From Treponema sp. (GTDB lineage: Bacteria > Spirochaetota > Spirochaetia > Treponematales > Breznakiellaceae), in contig JAITJW010000172.1 in the NCBI GenBank assembly GCA_031278715.1, forward strand, positions 1 through 48,106: a DNA stretch of 48,106 nucleotides, given 5' to 3'. Positions 26,066 through 33,729 of the stretch are shown here, one piece after another. The position numbers and the translations under genes were made by a program. The notes under the pieces are model-generated. The model had not been told where the DNA came from and searched no databases. It was given only the letters and a program-made list of their open reading frames with translations. Each line of letters starts with the position of its first letter. The first letter of the stretch is position 1.

Positions 26066-27259
26066 ATGAAGGAAAATTATTCGGTCGTACCGCTTCTTTT
26101 TGGTAAGAATCTGTCTCTTTCTGCGAAAATGTCCTGGGGTTTCATCAAAATGGGGAAATCGTTGATATTTCCCAAGCGGGATTATAACTATAATCACATG
26201 AACAATCTTTGCCTGGTATATTTTAAGCTTACCCCCTTGTGCAATCTACGCTGTAAAATGTGCGGTCAATGGGGTGACCAGGGGATCATGAAAAATTATG
26301 ATGTTGCAGAAGAGGCGAAGAAAATAGTGCCCCTGCAGCGGTACAAGGAGCTGATAAACGAGATTGTCCCCCAGCGGCCGGTATCGTACATCTGGGGAGG
26401 GGAACCTTTTCTATACCCGGACCTGATGCCGCTGGTAAAATACATGGTTGACAAAGGGCTTTACGTCAGCGTCAATACCAACGGGACCCTGCTGGAACAG
26501 CATGCAGAACAGATCGTCTACGACAAGTGGAGTACTATTTTTGTATCACTGGATGCTTTTGAAGAAACCAACGACTTTATGCGGGGCAAGGGGTCCTACG
26601 AGCGGGTAGTCAGGGGTTTTAGGGCCATCAACAGGGAAAAGAGAAAACAGCATTCTGTTTACCCCATCATGGGAATTGTAACCACCGTGAGCAACCAGAA
26701 CTACCTGGACCTGAACCGCCTTGCAGAGGCTACCAGGGAGTTTAACCTGGATTTGCATATATTTAATCTTGGAACCTACACCAATGATAACATTATTGCA
26801 ACCCAGCGCCGGTTTATGAAAGAAAAACTGGATACCGATATTGATTGTCTTGCCGGTTACAACACAGGCTACAACAACAATATTGACGGGCGGCGTCTGC
26901 ATACCATCCTGAAAGATCTGCACAAAACCGATTACGGCCACCCCATTATCACGGTACCCACACTGAACCCGGAAAAAACCCACACCTACTATGCAGATCT
27001 GGAAACCCCGGTACGGAACAACTGCATTGTCCCCTGGTGCCAGGCCAATATCAATTACAACGGTGATGTGCATTTTTGCGCCGACTACCCGGATTATATT
27101 CTGGGAAATATCAAAGAACAGTCCTTTACGGAAATTTACAACGGAGACCGGGCCAACCGCTTCCGCAAGACCATCCATGCCTGCAGCGGGGGTATGTTCC
27201 CCGGCTGTCTGAGGTGTTATCAGAATATGCTGTTCGGAAAGAAGATAAAGGGTTATTAG
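26066..27259 (+). CDS. radical SAM/SPASM-domain protein
   Basis: 397 aa. The radical SAM cluster motif is CNLRCKMC (C59, C63, C66), followed by WGGEPF and TNGTLLE. The C-terminal SPASM region has CIVPWC, a VHFCADYP block and a late CSGG...CLRC group, enough Cys for one or two auxiliary Fe-S clusters. Such enzymes reduce S-adenosylmethionine to a radical that modifies peptides, sugars or lipids. The N-terminal ~45 residues precede the barrel and are basic and hydrophobic, perhaps for membrane association. No candidate precursor peptide is seen in the 41-bp upstream gap. The response regulator gene follows after only 7 bp, so both are probably cotranscribed. Substrate unknown. Confidence 0.85.
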   Translation: MKENYSVVPLLFGKNLSLSAKMSWGFIKMGKSLIFPKRDYNYNHMNNLCLVYFKLTPLCNLRCKMCGQWGDQGIMKNYDVAEEAKKIVPLQRYKELINEIVPQRPVSYIWGGEPFLYPDLMPLVKYMVDKGLYVSVNTNGTLLEQHAEQIVYDKWSTIFVSLDAFEETNDFMRGKGSYERVVRGFRAINREKRKQHSVYPIMGIVTTVSNQNYLDLNRLAEATREFNLDLHIFNLGTYTNDNIIATQRRFMKEKLDTDIDCLAGYNTGYNNNIDGRRLHTILKDLHKTDYGHPIITVPTLNPEKTHTYYADLETPVRNNCIVPWCQANINYNGDVHFCADYPDYILGNIKEQSFTEIYNGDRANRFRKTIHACSGGMFPGCLRCYQNMLFGKKIKGY

Positions 27260-27266
27260 GTGATCT

Positions 27267-27665
27267 ATGATGGATAAAAAACAGATCATATTGGCAGTTG
27301 ATGATATGCCGGTTAACCTTGCTACGATCAAAGGTATTCTGCAAAACGACTTTGACATGCGGTTAAGCAAGTCGCCCCGTAGCGCCCTTACGATGCTGAA
27401 TACCGTTAAGGTCGATCTTATCCTTCTTGATGTCGAAATGCCGGAAATGTCCGGCTTTGAATTTCTGGATAAGATCAAAAACAACACCGAGCATCCTGAA
27501 CTAAAGGACATCCCCGTAATTTTTATTACATCCCATGCAACGGAAGATTTTATGACCAGGGCTGTTTCCGGCGGGGCGGTGGATTATATGGTAAAACCGG
27601 TTACGCCTCAGCTTCTGCAAAACAAGGTCAGATCGGCAATTGCCCCCGCGCCTTCAAACGGATAA
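27267..27665 (+). CDS. single-domain response regulator (CheY-like receiver)
   Basis: 132 aa consisting only of a receiver domain. The acidic pair is D12-D13, the phospho-acceptor D55 lies in LILLDVEMPEMSG, the Thr/Ser switch is in FITS (about 88-89), and K110 is in MVKP. There is no output domain, so it acts by protein contact, or it is the receiver partner of a kinase elsewhere. It follows the radical SAM gene by 7 bp. The last codons and the stop (PSNG*) lie in a 37-bp sequence that recurs inside the DUF1861 gene 450 bp away, so its 3' end may be a recombination product. Confidence 0.88.
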   Translation: MMDKKQIILAVDDMPVNLATIKGILQNDFDMRLSKSPRSALTMLNTVKVDLILLDVEMPEMSGFEFLDKIKNNTEHPELKDIPVIFITSHATEDFMTRAVSGGAVDYMVKPVTPQLLQNKVRSAIAPAPSNG

Positions 27666-27685
27666 TCTATAACCAGTCTGCCTTC
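27649..27685 (+). repeat. 37-bp direct repeat, copy 1 (3' end of the receiver gene)
   Basis: Identical over 37 bp to 28100-28136 and matching three more bases after one mismatch. It supplies the last codons and stop of the receiver gene. Read on the minus strand it encodes EGRLVIDYPFEG, the same peptide as the DUF1861 protein. Confidence 0.9.
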
Positions 27686-27797
27686 TATGGGAAGATCTGT
27701 GCTGTATGAACTAAAAAGCCGCCGCAGGTAAGCCGGGCATTGGAACGCAGGTAAGCCCCCCGCTATGGTTAGAGTTAACGTGGCGCAATTCGCCCCC

Positions 27798-27827
27798 TTT
27801 TCAATAGTTCCTTTTATAGGGTAGTAT
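27798..27827 (+). promoter_or_regulatory. possible promoter of tRNA-Arg
   Basis: TTTTCA (27798-27803) and TAGTAT (27822-27827) are 18 bp apart and end 11 bp before the mature tRNA, a typical distance for a short 5' leader. Both boxes match consensus at only four positions. Confidence 0.35.
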
Positions 27828-27838
27828 GCATGGGAAGC

Positions 27839-27912
27839 GCGACACTAGCTCATCCGGACAGAGCATCAGCCTTCTAAGCTGAGGGTGGGCCGTTCGAGTC
27901 GGCCGTGTCGCA
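27839..27912 (+). tRNA. tRNA-Arg (anticodon TCT)
   Basis: A 74-nt cloverleaf. The acceptor GCGACAC pairs with GTGTCGC and the discriminator is A. The D arm is GCTC/GAGC. The anticodon stem TCAGC/GCTGA closes loop CTTCTAA with anticodon TCT (27873-27875), reading AGA arginine codons. The variable loop is 5 nt. The T arm GGCCG/CGGCC has loop TTCGAGT. CCA is not encoded. It stands alone between the receiver gene and the DUF1861 gene. Confidence 0.95.
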
Positions 27913-28022
27913 AAAGCGCAGGCTTTGGTTACGGACCCCCGGGAGAGCATCTCAAAAAATCCCGGGCCGGCCGGCTGGACGGAGACCGCTGCTCCCTTTG
28001 GTCATGCAGGTAAAGGCTGCAA
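27913..28022. other. intergenic region after tRNA-Arg with a GC-rich inverted repeat
   Basis: Between the tRNA and the convergent DUF1861 gene, CCCGGGA (27938-27944) pairs with TCCCGGG (27960-27966) over a 15-base loop. It may act as a terminator for the tRNA, but there is no T tract. The rest of 27666-28022 apart from the tRNA contains a 12-bp direct repeat CGCAGGTAAGCC (27723-27734 and 27746-27757) and no gene I can support. Confidence 0.4.
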
Positions 28023-29033
28023 TTAGCCACCGGAAACTTCCGGTGATTGTAGCGGAAACCTGCTAGCGTTCTTTTGGGCTGCTGCGGCAATGTTTCCCTC
28101 GCCTTCAAACGGATAATCTATAACCAGTCTGCCTTCCATGCAGTCCCCCAGGCCGGAGTAGAGTTCCGTTGCTCCGTCTTTTCGGATAATAATTCCCGAA
28201 GTAAAGGCCACATCGAGCATATTGGACTGTTTGATGGGACCGGGGGGGAAGCATTTCCGCGAGGCTATGACTTTAAGGCCCCCGATCTTCGCGGCCAGAG
28301 GGTCCACCACAAAAGAAATGGGGAAGTACACTATCTGGGGATTTTCTTTGTCCCTGGTGTCCGAATACGCGAAGTGTCCGATAACGCCGATCTTCCCGCT
28401 TTCTAAAAGATACGCCTGGTTACAGGCGCCCCATTGTCCGCTCTCAAAAAGCCCTTCCAGATAGGGCGCGCCGGCGATCAGGTCCGCGTTAAGTTCGTCC
28501 AGGGAATTGATGATCGTAAAACCTACCATGGCATCACTGCCGTATTTTTCCGTTATTCTTTCGTCACGGGGCCGGGAGAACACGCCAATCCTGCCATCGG
28601 CCAGTTCAACCAGGCGTATGTCCTTCATAAAATCCGGGCCGGTGGTAAAGTAACGCATATTATGAATATCCGTACCCCGGTAAAAATAGGCGTAGTAGGT
28701 ATCCAGCTTTCCCTGCCTCATTCGTACATGAGTGCCGCCCATAACCAGTTGATTATGAATACAGCTTACATACGGATCTTCCAGGGGATAGATCATGGAA
28801 TTATGTACGAGCGTCCATTCGTCTTTCCCGCTTTCCTCAAAAAGCCGTACCCAGGAACGCGCCCATTCTTCCCTTTTTTCAACCCGTCCGAAGATATACC
28901 GTTTCCCCTTCCAATAAAACGGTATGGAGCAGTTGTACACATCGAAACCTTCGGTGCCCTTAAATGTCAGCAGGGCCGAATCGGAAGGCGTGAAGGTTTC
29001 CTCGAAACACTTTTTTGCGGCAATCATGTCCAT
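28023..29033 (-). CDS. DUF1861-family protein (GH130-related beta-propeller)
   Basis: 336 aa resembling DUF1861 proteins, predicted five-bladed propellers related to GH130 mannoside phosphorylases. Recognisable stretches are DVYNCSIPFYWKGKRYIFGRVE, WTLVHNSMIYPLEDPYVSCI, GRIGVFSRPR, and NQAYLLESGKIGVIGHFAY (all cut here to 20 residues or fewer where conserved). It ends a four-gene minus-strand set after two sugar permeases and a binding protein, which suggests action on the imported oligosaccharide. The C-terminal ~22 residues after YPFEGEG look unrelated to the family and include a hairpin-forming DNA stretch (28028-28045). Copy 2 of the 37-bp repeat lies just before that tail, so the 3' end may be rearranged. 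No signal peptide, so cytoplasmic. Confidence 0.75.
   Translation of the reverse strand: MDMIAAKKCFEETFTPSDSALLTFKGTEGFDVYNCSIPFYWKGKRYIFGRVEKREEWARSWVRLFEESGKDEWTLVHNSMIYPLEDPYVSCIHNQLVMGGTHVRMRQGKLDTYYAYFYRGTDIHNMRYFTTGPDFMKDIRLVELADGRIGVFSRPRDERITEKYGSDAMVGFTIINSLDELNADLIAGAPYLEGLFESGQWGACNQAYLLESGKIGVIGHFAYSDTRDKENPQIVYFPISFVVDPLAAKIGGLKVIASRKCFPPGPIKQSNMLDVAFTSGIIIRKDGATELYSGLGDCMEGRLVIDYPFEGEGNIAAAAQKNASRFPLQSPEVSGG
28100..28136 (+). repeat. 37-bp direct repeat, copy 2 (inside the DUF1861 gene)
   Basis: Perfect match to 27649-27685 in the same orientation. On the minus strand it encodes part of EGRLVIDYPFEG near the C-terminus of the DUF1861 protein. Confidence 0.9.
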
Positions 29034-29117
29034 GAAAAAATCCTTTATGAAGAAAACCGGCTGTCCGCAGAGAACAGGAACAATCAGAAACCCTGCGGAC
29101 AGATAGAGGCCAATTTT

Positions 29118-30614
29118 TTACTTTGACGCTATATGCGCCGCAAGCTGTCTGCGATATTCTGCAAGGGCTTTGTCAAGACCTGCCGCCTTAATACGCCGAA
29201 GAGCCGCCGGAAAAGCTTCTTCGTATGACAGAATTCCGGCATAAATCGGCACAATGGAAGCCCTGAATTCGGACTGGATATTTACCCACTCGGCTTCGAC
29301 AGCAGATGCATTAAAGAAAAAATCCGATGCAGGAGATACAACGGCTTTGGGATTTGAAGTATAAAGGTACTGTACTTCCATAGGCAGCGCGTTGGAACCG
29401 GGGATCATATAATTGACATTTCCCAGCATCCAATCGGCCTGGCCGTACAGTCCCTGGTTACTTTCATTGACCGCCGCAACCTTAAGTCCTCTGGAATCAA
29501 TGGTATACTCCTGTCCCTCCCGGCCATACATAAAGAGCTTATAGTTCTCTTTTCCCGTATAGAGCCAGTCAAAAAACTTAACCGCCGCTTCAGGATGCCG
29601 GCTGGTGGAAGAAATTCCGTTGAGGTTTTTTACAACAACCGGATAGATATCCGGTTTTTCAGGATTCAGTTTTACAAGGATGTAATCTTCCGGTTTGATG
29701 TTCGGGTTGTTGTTAAGCCGCACATCATCAATATAGCTATCTATGCCGCCTAAAGTTACAAACCAGTTACCGCTCCGGTAAATATTGTTTCCCTGGTCGG
29801 CACTAAGCGTAAGGACATCGGGGTGTATAAGCCCCGCCTGGTTAAGCTGCCGCATATAGGCGATATTCTTTTTGAATTCTTCACTTTCTATCCAGGAATC
29901 AACTGTTCCGTCCTGCCGGATGAGGGCAATGTAATCTTTGACAATAAATGGCCAGGTATCGTAGGTCCGCGCAAAAGGATTCTTCGCGAAGTCGGTGAAC
30001 CCCCAAACCGGTATATACAGTTTTCCTGAACCATCCCAGCGGGCTGCAATACCCCTGGCGGTATCAAAAAGATCTTCCAGGGTAGTGGGAACGTCATAAC
30101 CGAATTTATCCAGCACGTCCTTGCGGATGGTAAAACCATCATCATTGGAAAGTTCGGCCCACTGGGCGGGAATACCGTATATTTTGCCGCCTACACGCAT
30201 TGCATCCCAAGCGCCGGAACTGATAACCCTTTTGATATTCGGACCGTACTGATCGAGCAGGGCGGTAATGTCCGTAAGACCCCCCATAGCTTGATAGGCC
30301 GACATTTGTATCTGGTCCTGCATGATATGATACACATCAAATTCATCTCCGGTAGTAAGCATCAGGTTAACCCGCTGCTGCCACACGTCCCAGGGGATAT
30401 AGACAATCTCAATTTTGATGCTTTTATCCCGTACCAGCTTTTCGTTTATTGCCGCTATGACTTCGTTATAGGCAATGGGTGGATCGCCGGGCATCAAATA
30501 TTTTACCGTTACCGGTCCCGGATCCGCCGTAGCCCCCCTCTGGCTGCTGCCCCTCGCAAACACCTGAAAACACAGCAGGGTAAGGACAAAGAACAAACAT
30601 ACACTCCTCTTCAT
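29118..30614 (-). CDS. extracellular solute-binding protein of a sugar ABC importer (LplA-type)
   Basis: 498 aa, secreted. The signal peptide ends around VFARGSSQ; there is no lipobox Cys, so release or N-terminal anchoring is possible. The mature part reads as a family 1 binding protein: YLMPGDPP at the start, a DEFDVYHIMQDQ block, then GKIYGIPAQWAELSNDDGF, TRKDVLDKFGY-like, and EAAVKFFDWLYTGKENYK. It captures an oligosaccharide and delivers it to the two permeases encoded directly upstream. The start at 30614 has AGGAG eight bases away. The GH130 and DUF1861 genes around it point to beta-mannosides or related glycans; this is context-based inference. Confidence 0.88.
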   Translation of the reverse strand: MKRSVCLFFVLTLLCFQVFARGSSQRGATADPGPVTVKYLMPGDPPIAYNEVIAAINEKLVRDKSIKIEIVYIPWDVWQQRVNLMLTTGDEFDVYHIMQDQIQMSAYQAMGGLTDITALLDQYGPNIKRVISSGAWDAMRVGGKIYGIPAQWAELSNDDGFTIRKDVLDKFGYDVPTTLEDLFDTARGIAARWDGSGKLYIPVWGFTDFAKNPFARTYDTWPFIVKDYIALIRQDGTVDSWIESEEFKKNIAYMRQLNQAGLIHPDVLTLSADQGNNIYRSGNWFVTLGGIDSYIDDVRLNNNPNIKPEDYILVKLNPEKPDIYPVVVKNLNGISSTSRHPEAAVKFFDWLYTGKENYKLFMYGREGQEYTIDSRGLKVAAVNESNQGLYGQADWMLGNVNYMIPGSNALPMEVQYLYTSNPKAVVSPASDFFFNASAVEAEWVNIQSEFRASIVPIYAGILSYEEAFPAALRRIKAAGLDKALAEYRRQLAAHIASK

Positions 30615-30662
30615 AACTTCACTCCTGTAACAAAAATTAAGGGAATCTCTACAGATTCCCCC

Positions 30663-31544
30663 TTATCCCTTAATTGATCCAATGGTTAAACCTTTCACAA
30701 AATACTTCTGTAAATAGGGATACAAAAGTACAATGGGCCCGATGGTTATCAGGGCGGTCGCCATTTTTACCGATTCTGAAGGCGGAAGCTGGGAAGCGGC
30801 CGCGCTCCCCATAACATTTTGAAGATCCCGCAACATCTGAATCTGGCTTTTAAGCCTGAGCAGCATATACTGCAACGGGTAAAGATTTTTGTCCTCTATC
30901 AGCATGATCGCATTCCAGTAATCGTTCCAATAGGCAAGGCCGTAAAACAGGGCAATGGTCGCGATAATCGGGATACAGAGGGGCATGTAAATTTTGAGGG
31001 CTACATGAATGTCATTGGCGCCGTCAATCACCGCCGATTCCCGAAGACTTTCGGGTATACCCTGCATAAAATTCCTGGTAAGGAACATGTTAAAGGGGCT
31101 GAAAAGCAGGGAGGGGATAACCAGGGCCATAAAGTTGTTCCTTAGACCCAGCTTTGTGGAAATCAGGTACCAGGGTACAATCCCGGCGCTGAATATCATG
31201 GTTACAAAAAAGAAAAGGCTCATACGGTTCATGTACTTATTATTTCTGGTTGAGAGGCTGTAAGAGGCAAAACAGGTGATAATTACCGCCAGTACGGTAC
31301 CCGCGGCGGTAACGGCAATGGAGATTCCGTAGCTCCTCATCACCTGGGAACCGGATGAGAATATCATGCGGTAAGCCTGAAGTGAAAATTTTTCTGGCCA
31401 GAAACTATAACCGTTCTTTACAATGGATTGCTCGGAGGATACGGAAACCATAATAGCTAACACCATAGGGGCAATGCAGAGAAGGGCAAAGAGGGTAACG
31501 ATAAAATAGGTAATAATACTTAATCCGGTATCGGTTCTTTTCAT
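30663..31544 (-). CDS. sugar ABC transporter permease, YtcP/LplC type
   Basis: 293 aa with six predicted membrane helices and the binding-protein-dependent transport EAA-like loop (ESAVIDGANDIHVALKIYMPLC, of which the core is AVIDGAND). The C-terminal YFVKGLTIGSIKG is the signature of the YtcP/LplC group. It forms the heteromeric membrane channel with the LplB-type protein encoded 8 bp upstream. The start at 31544 follows GGGGA. No ATPase gene is in the operon, so a shared MsmK/UgpC-type ATPase elsewhere is expected. Confidence 0.92.
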   Translation of the reverse strand: MKRTDTGLSIITYFIVTLFALLCIAPMVLAIMVSVSSEQSIVKNGYSFWPEKFSLQAYRMIFSSGSQVMRSYGISIAVTAAGTVLAVIITCFASYSLSTRNNKYMNRMSLFFFVTMIFSAGIVPWYLISTKLGLRNNFMALVIPSLLFSPFNMFLTRNFMQGIPESLRESAVIDGANDIHVALKIYMPLCIPIIATIALFYGLAYWNDYWNAIMLIEDKNLYPLQYMLLRLKSQIQMLRDLQNVMGSAAASQLPPSESVKMATALITIGPIVLLYPYLQKYFVKGLTIGSIKG

Positions 31545-31552
31545 TTCTTCCC

Positions 31553-32476
31553 CTAATACAGAGCCCCGTCGGGAAACAATTTTGATGCCAGTTTATTGGT
31601 ACCGAAAACCATGAGAAACCCGATAACAGACTGGAACAGGCTTATCGCCATAGCCTGGGCCGGATTTCCGGTCTGCCGGAGGGCCCTGAATATGTACGTA
31701 TCAATAATATCTGTGGTGGGATACAGGACACCGTTGTCCCCGACTATGGCGTAGATCATACCGAAATCGCCGTACATTATCTTTCCAATGGAAAGAAGGG
31801 TTAGAATACATACCGTTGGCATTAAGAGGGGAACCGTTATCCGCAGTATCTGCTGCCACCGGGAAGCGCCGTCAATTTCTGCCGCTTCGTAAATCTCCGA
31901 ATCAATGCCGGTAATGGCCGCAAGGTAGATAACGGCGCTCATTCCGGAACCTTTCCAGATCCGCATGATAACCAAAATGGCGGGCCAGGCTTCGGCTTTT
32001 GCATACCAGTTAACGGGAGTCCCTCCCAGGGCCTGTACTACTTTGTTCAGAATTCCGTACTCCATCGAAAAAACACCGTAAATCATATAGCCGATAACAA
32101 CCCATGAAAGGTAATGGGGAAAAAGCATAAGGGACTGGCTGACCCGTTTATAGGTCCGCTGCCTTACCTCGTTGAGCATAATTGCCAGGGCAAGGGAGAA
32201 CAGGGTGGTAAAAACCAGGAAAAGAAAATTGAGATAGAGGGTATTCCCGATAACCACGGCGGCGGCGTTGCTCTTAAAGAAAAACTCAAAATTTTTAAGC
32301 CCGTTAAAGGGGCTGCCAAAGACCCCCAGGCGGTAATTAAAACGCTTAAAGGCTACGACGATATACGGATAGGAACAGTACCCGTATATGAAAGTATAGA
32401 GGGTGGCCGGTAGCAGCAGCGCATACCGGTAAGGATGGAGTACAATATCGTTAATAAACCCTTTCTTCTTTAACAT
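31553..32476 (-). CDS. sugar ABC transporter permease, LplB type
   Basis: 307 aa, first gene of the importer operon. Family marks are the N-terminal RYALLLPATLYTFIYGYCSY helix, PHYLSWVVIGYMIYG, WKGSGMSAVIYLAAITGID and the EAAEIDGASRWQQI cytoplasmic loop that contacts the ATPase. It pairs with the YtcP-type permease. The start at 32476 has no strong Shine-Dalgarno; the next methionines are far inside the domain. An 8-bp inverted repeat lies about 57 bp upstream and a 17-bp hairpin separates the operon from the GH130 gene. Confidence 0.92.
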   Translation of the reverse strand: MLKKKGFINDIVLHPYRYALLLPATLYTFIYGYCSYPYIVVAFKRFNYRLGVFGSPFNGLKNFEFFFKSNAAAVVIGNTLYLNFLFLVFTTLFSLALAIMLNEVRQRTYKRVSQSLMLFPHYLSWVVIGYMIYGVFSMEYGILNKVVQALGGTPVNWYAKAEAWPAILVIMRIWKGSGMSAVIYLAAITGIDSEIYEAAEIDGASRWQQILRITVPLLMPTVCILTLLSIGKIMYGDFGMIYAIVGDNGVLYPTTDIIDTYIFRALRQTGNPAQAMAISLFQSVIGFLMVFGTNKLASKLFPDGALY

Positions 32477-32532
32477 TTTCGATCTACGTTACACCTGGCG
32501 TAACTTGACAGACAACAGTTTTTTACTTTACA

Positions 32533-32553
32533 ATTCAAGTTAATTACTTGAAT
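32533..32553. promoter_or_regulatory. inverted repeat, candidate operator of the importer operon
   Basis: ATTCAAGT and ACTTGAAT form perfect 8-bp arms around a 5-base AT centre, 57-77 bp upstream of the LplB-type start codon. Size and position fit a dimeric repressor or activator site. A weaker 5-bp repeat (GTTAC/GTAAC) lies closer to the gene near 32488-32504. The regulator is unknown. Confidence 0.4.
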
Positions 32554-32631
32554 ATTAAGTCTGCCCAAAAAGTGACTGGTTGGGGGAAAATATCCGTTTG
32601 TTAGGCCGAACTTCGGGTTTTGCCGCGGCAG

Positions 32632-32668
32632 GTCCACAACAGGCCCGGGAACCGGGCCTGTTGTGGAC
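32632..32668 (-). terminator. 17-bp perfect hairpin behind the GH130 gene
   Basis: Two perfect 17-base arms (GTCCACAACAGGCCCGG and its complement) flank a 3-base GAA loop, 33 bp past the GH130 stop codon. No T tract follows on either strand, so it may be a rho-type or processing hairpin. It is still the natural boundary between the gld-GH130 cluster and the importer operon. Confidence 0.65.
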
Positions 32669-32700
32669 GGGGAGTTTAATACTGGAACCGGAGGGTTTTT

Positions 32701-33708
32701 TTACCCGATTGAATTCCGTTTGACAAAGTCCACTACTTCATCGACGATACCGAACACCAGACCCGTTACCGTATCGGCGCAGCCGTAGTAAATCGCCAGC
32801 CTTCCGGTTTCTCCGTCCGTCAGGGCGGCGCAGGGGAAGGTAACGTTGGGTACATCGCCGGCAAGTTCATAGGGAGCCTGGGGAGAAATAAGGTAGGGCC
32901 GGGACCGGGCAATGACCTGCCAGGGATTGTCCAGATCAAGAAGGGCGGCGCCGAAGGAATACACAAAACCGTTACAGCTTGTCAGTACCCCGTGGTAAAT
33001 GAGAAGCCAGCCCTCGGTAGTTTCAATGGGCGCCGGCCCCGCGCCGATCTTCGTACATTGCCAGGCGCTTTTGTCAAAGGGGGCGGGAGACATGACATGG
33101 CGGTGCCTGCCCCAATACACAAGATCGGGGCTTTCCGAATACACGATATCCCCAAAGGGGGTATGCCCCGAATCGCTGGGTCTGCTGTACAGGGCGTAGT
33201 TGTTTCCGATCTTCCGGGGAAATAGTACGCCGTTCCGGTTATAGGGCATCAGGATGTTTTCCATCTGATAAAATTTCTCAAAGTCCAGGGTATAGCCCAG
33301 CCCGATGGTTGGACCGAAATAACCGTTACACCAGATGACGTACCAGCGGTCTTCCACGAAAACTACCCTGGGGTCATACTTGTACTGCGAATCAGGCAAA
33401 TTCGGATCGGTTTTGGTAAAAAGAATTGGATCGTCCGCGATGGTCCAGTTGATCCCGTCCCTGCTCCGCCCCGCGTGGATGTTCATACGGCGGGATGTAT
33501 CGTCGCAGCGGAACACCCCGGCAAATTCCCCCTTAAAGGGAACTACGGCGCTGTTGAAAATGCTGTTGGAAAAACGGGTAAGATTCCGGGGAATTACCGG
33601 ATTTTTTGAATACCGCCACAGCGGCTCTTCCCGTCCCCGATTTTCCCCCTGGGGGCGATCTTCCCAGGGAATATTCGGCAGTGGCGCCGCGTTTTTCAGA
33701 ATACCCAT
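32701..33708 (-). CDS. GH130-family glycoside phosphorylase (beta-mannoside type)
   Basis: 335 aa, typical GH130 length. The five-bladed propeller marks are visible: [47 protein letters not shown] with the likely catalytic Asp at about 112, [20 protein letters not shown] and [10 protein letters not shown]...[10 protein letters not shown]130 enzymes mostly phosphorolyse beta-1,4- or beta-1,2-mannosidic bonds to mannose 1-phosphate; a few are hydrolases. No signal peptide, so cytoplasmic. The start at 33708 has AAGGAG nine bases upstream. Only 21 bp separate it from the DUF4340 gene of the gld cluster, suggesting cotranscription. The importer operon downstream probably supplies its substrate. 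Confidence 0.9.
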   Translation of the reverse strand: MGILKNAAPLPNIPWEDRPQGENRGREEPLWRYSKNPVIPRNLTRFSNSIFNSAVVPFKGEFAGVFRCDDTSRRMNIHAGRSRDGINWTIADDPILFTKTDPNLPDSQYKYDPRVVFVEDRWYVIWCNGYFGPTIGLGYTLDFEKFYQMENILMPYNRNGVLFPRKIGNNYALYSRPSDSGHTPFGDIVYSESPDLVYWGRHRHVMSPAPFDKSAWQCTKIGAGPAPIETTEGWLLIYHGVLTSCNGFVYSFGAALLDLDNPWQVIARSRPYLISPQAPYELAGDVPNVTFPCAALTDGETGRLAIYYGCADTVTGLVFGIVDEVVDFVKRNSIG

Positions 33709-33729
33709 ATTGTATTGCTCCTTCTTACA

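Noticed and set aside
26546-27511. Minus-strand frame of ~320 codons across the radical SAM and receiver genes
   Set aside because: It runs antisense to two clearly recognised genes and shows no family motifs.
27723-27757. 12-bp repeat CGCAGGTAAGCC as the start of a CRISPR or satellite array
   Set aside because: Only two copies 23 bp apart. No array was found anywhere in the window.
27649-28136. The 37-bp repeats flanking tRNA-Arg as attL/attR of an integrated element
   Set aside because: The copies do not overlap the tRNA 3' end, only ~410 bp lie between them, no integrase is present, and copy 2 is ordinary coding sequence.
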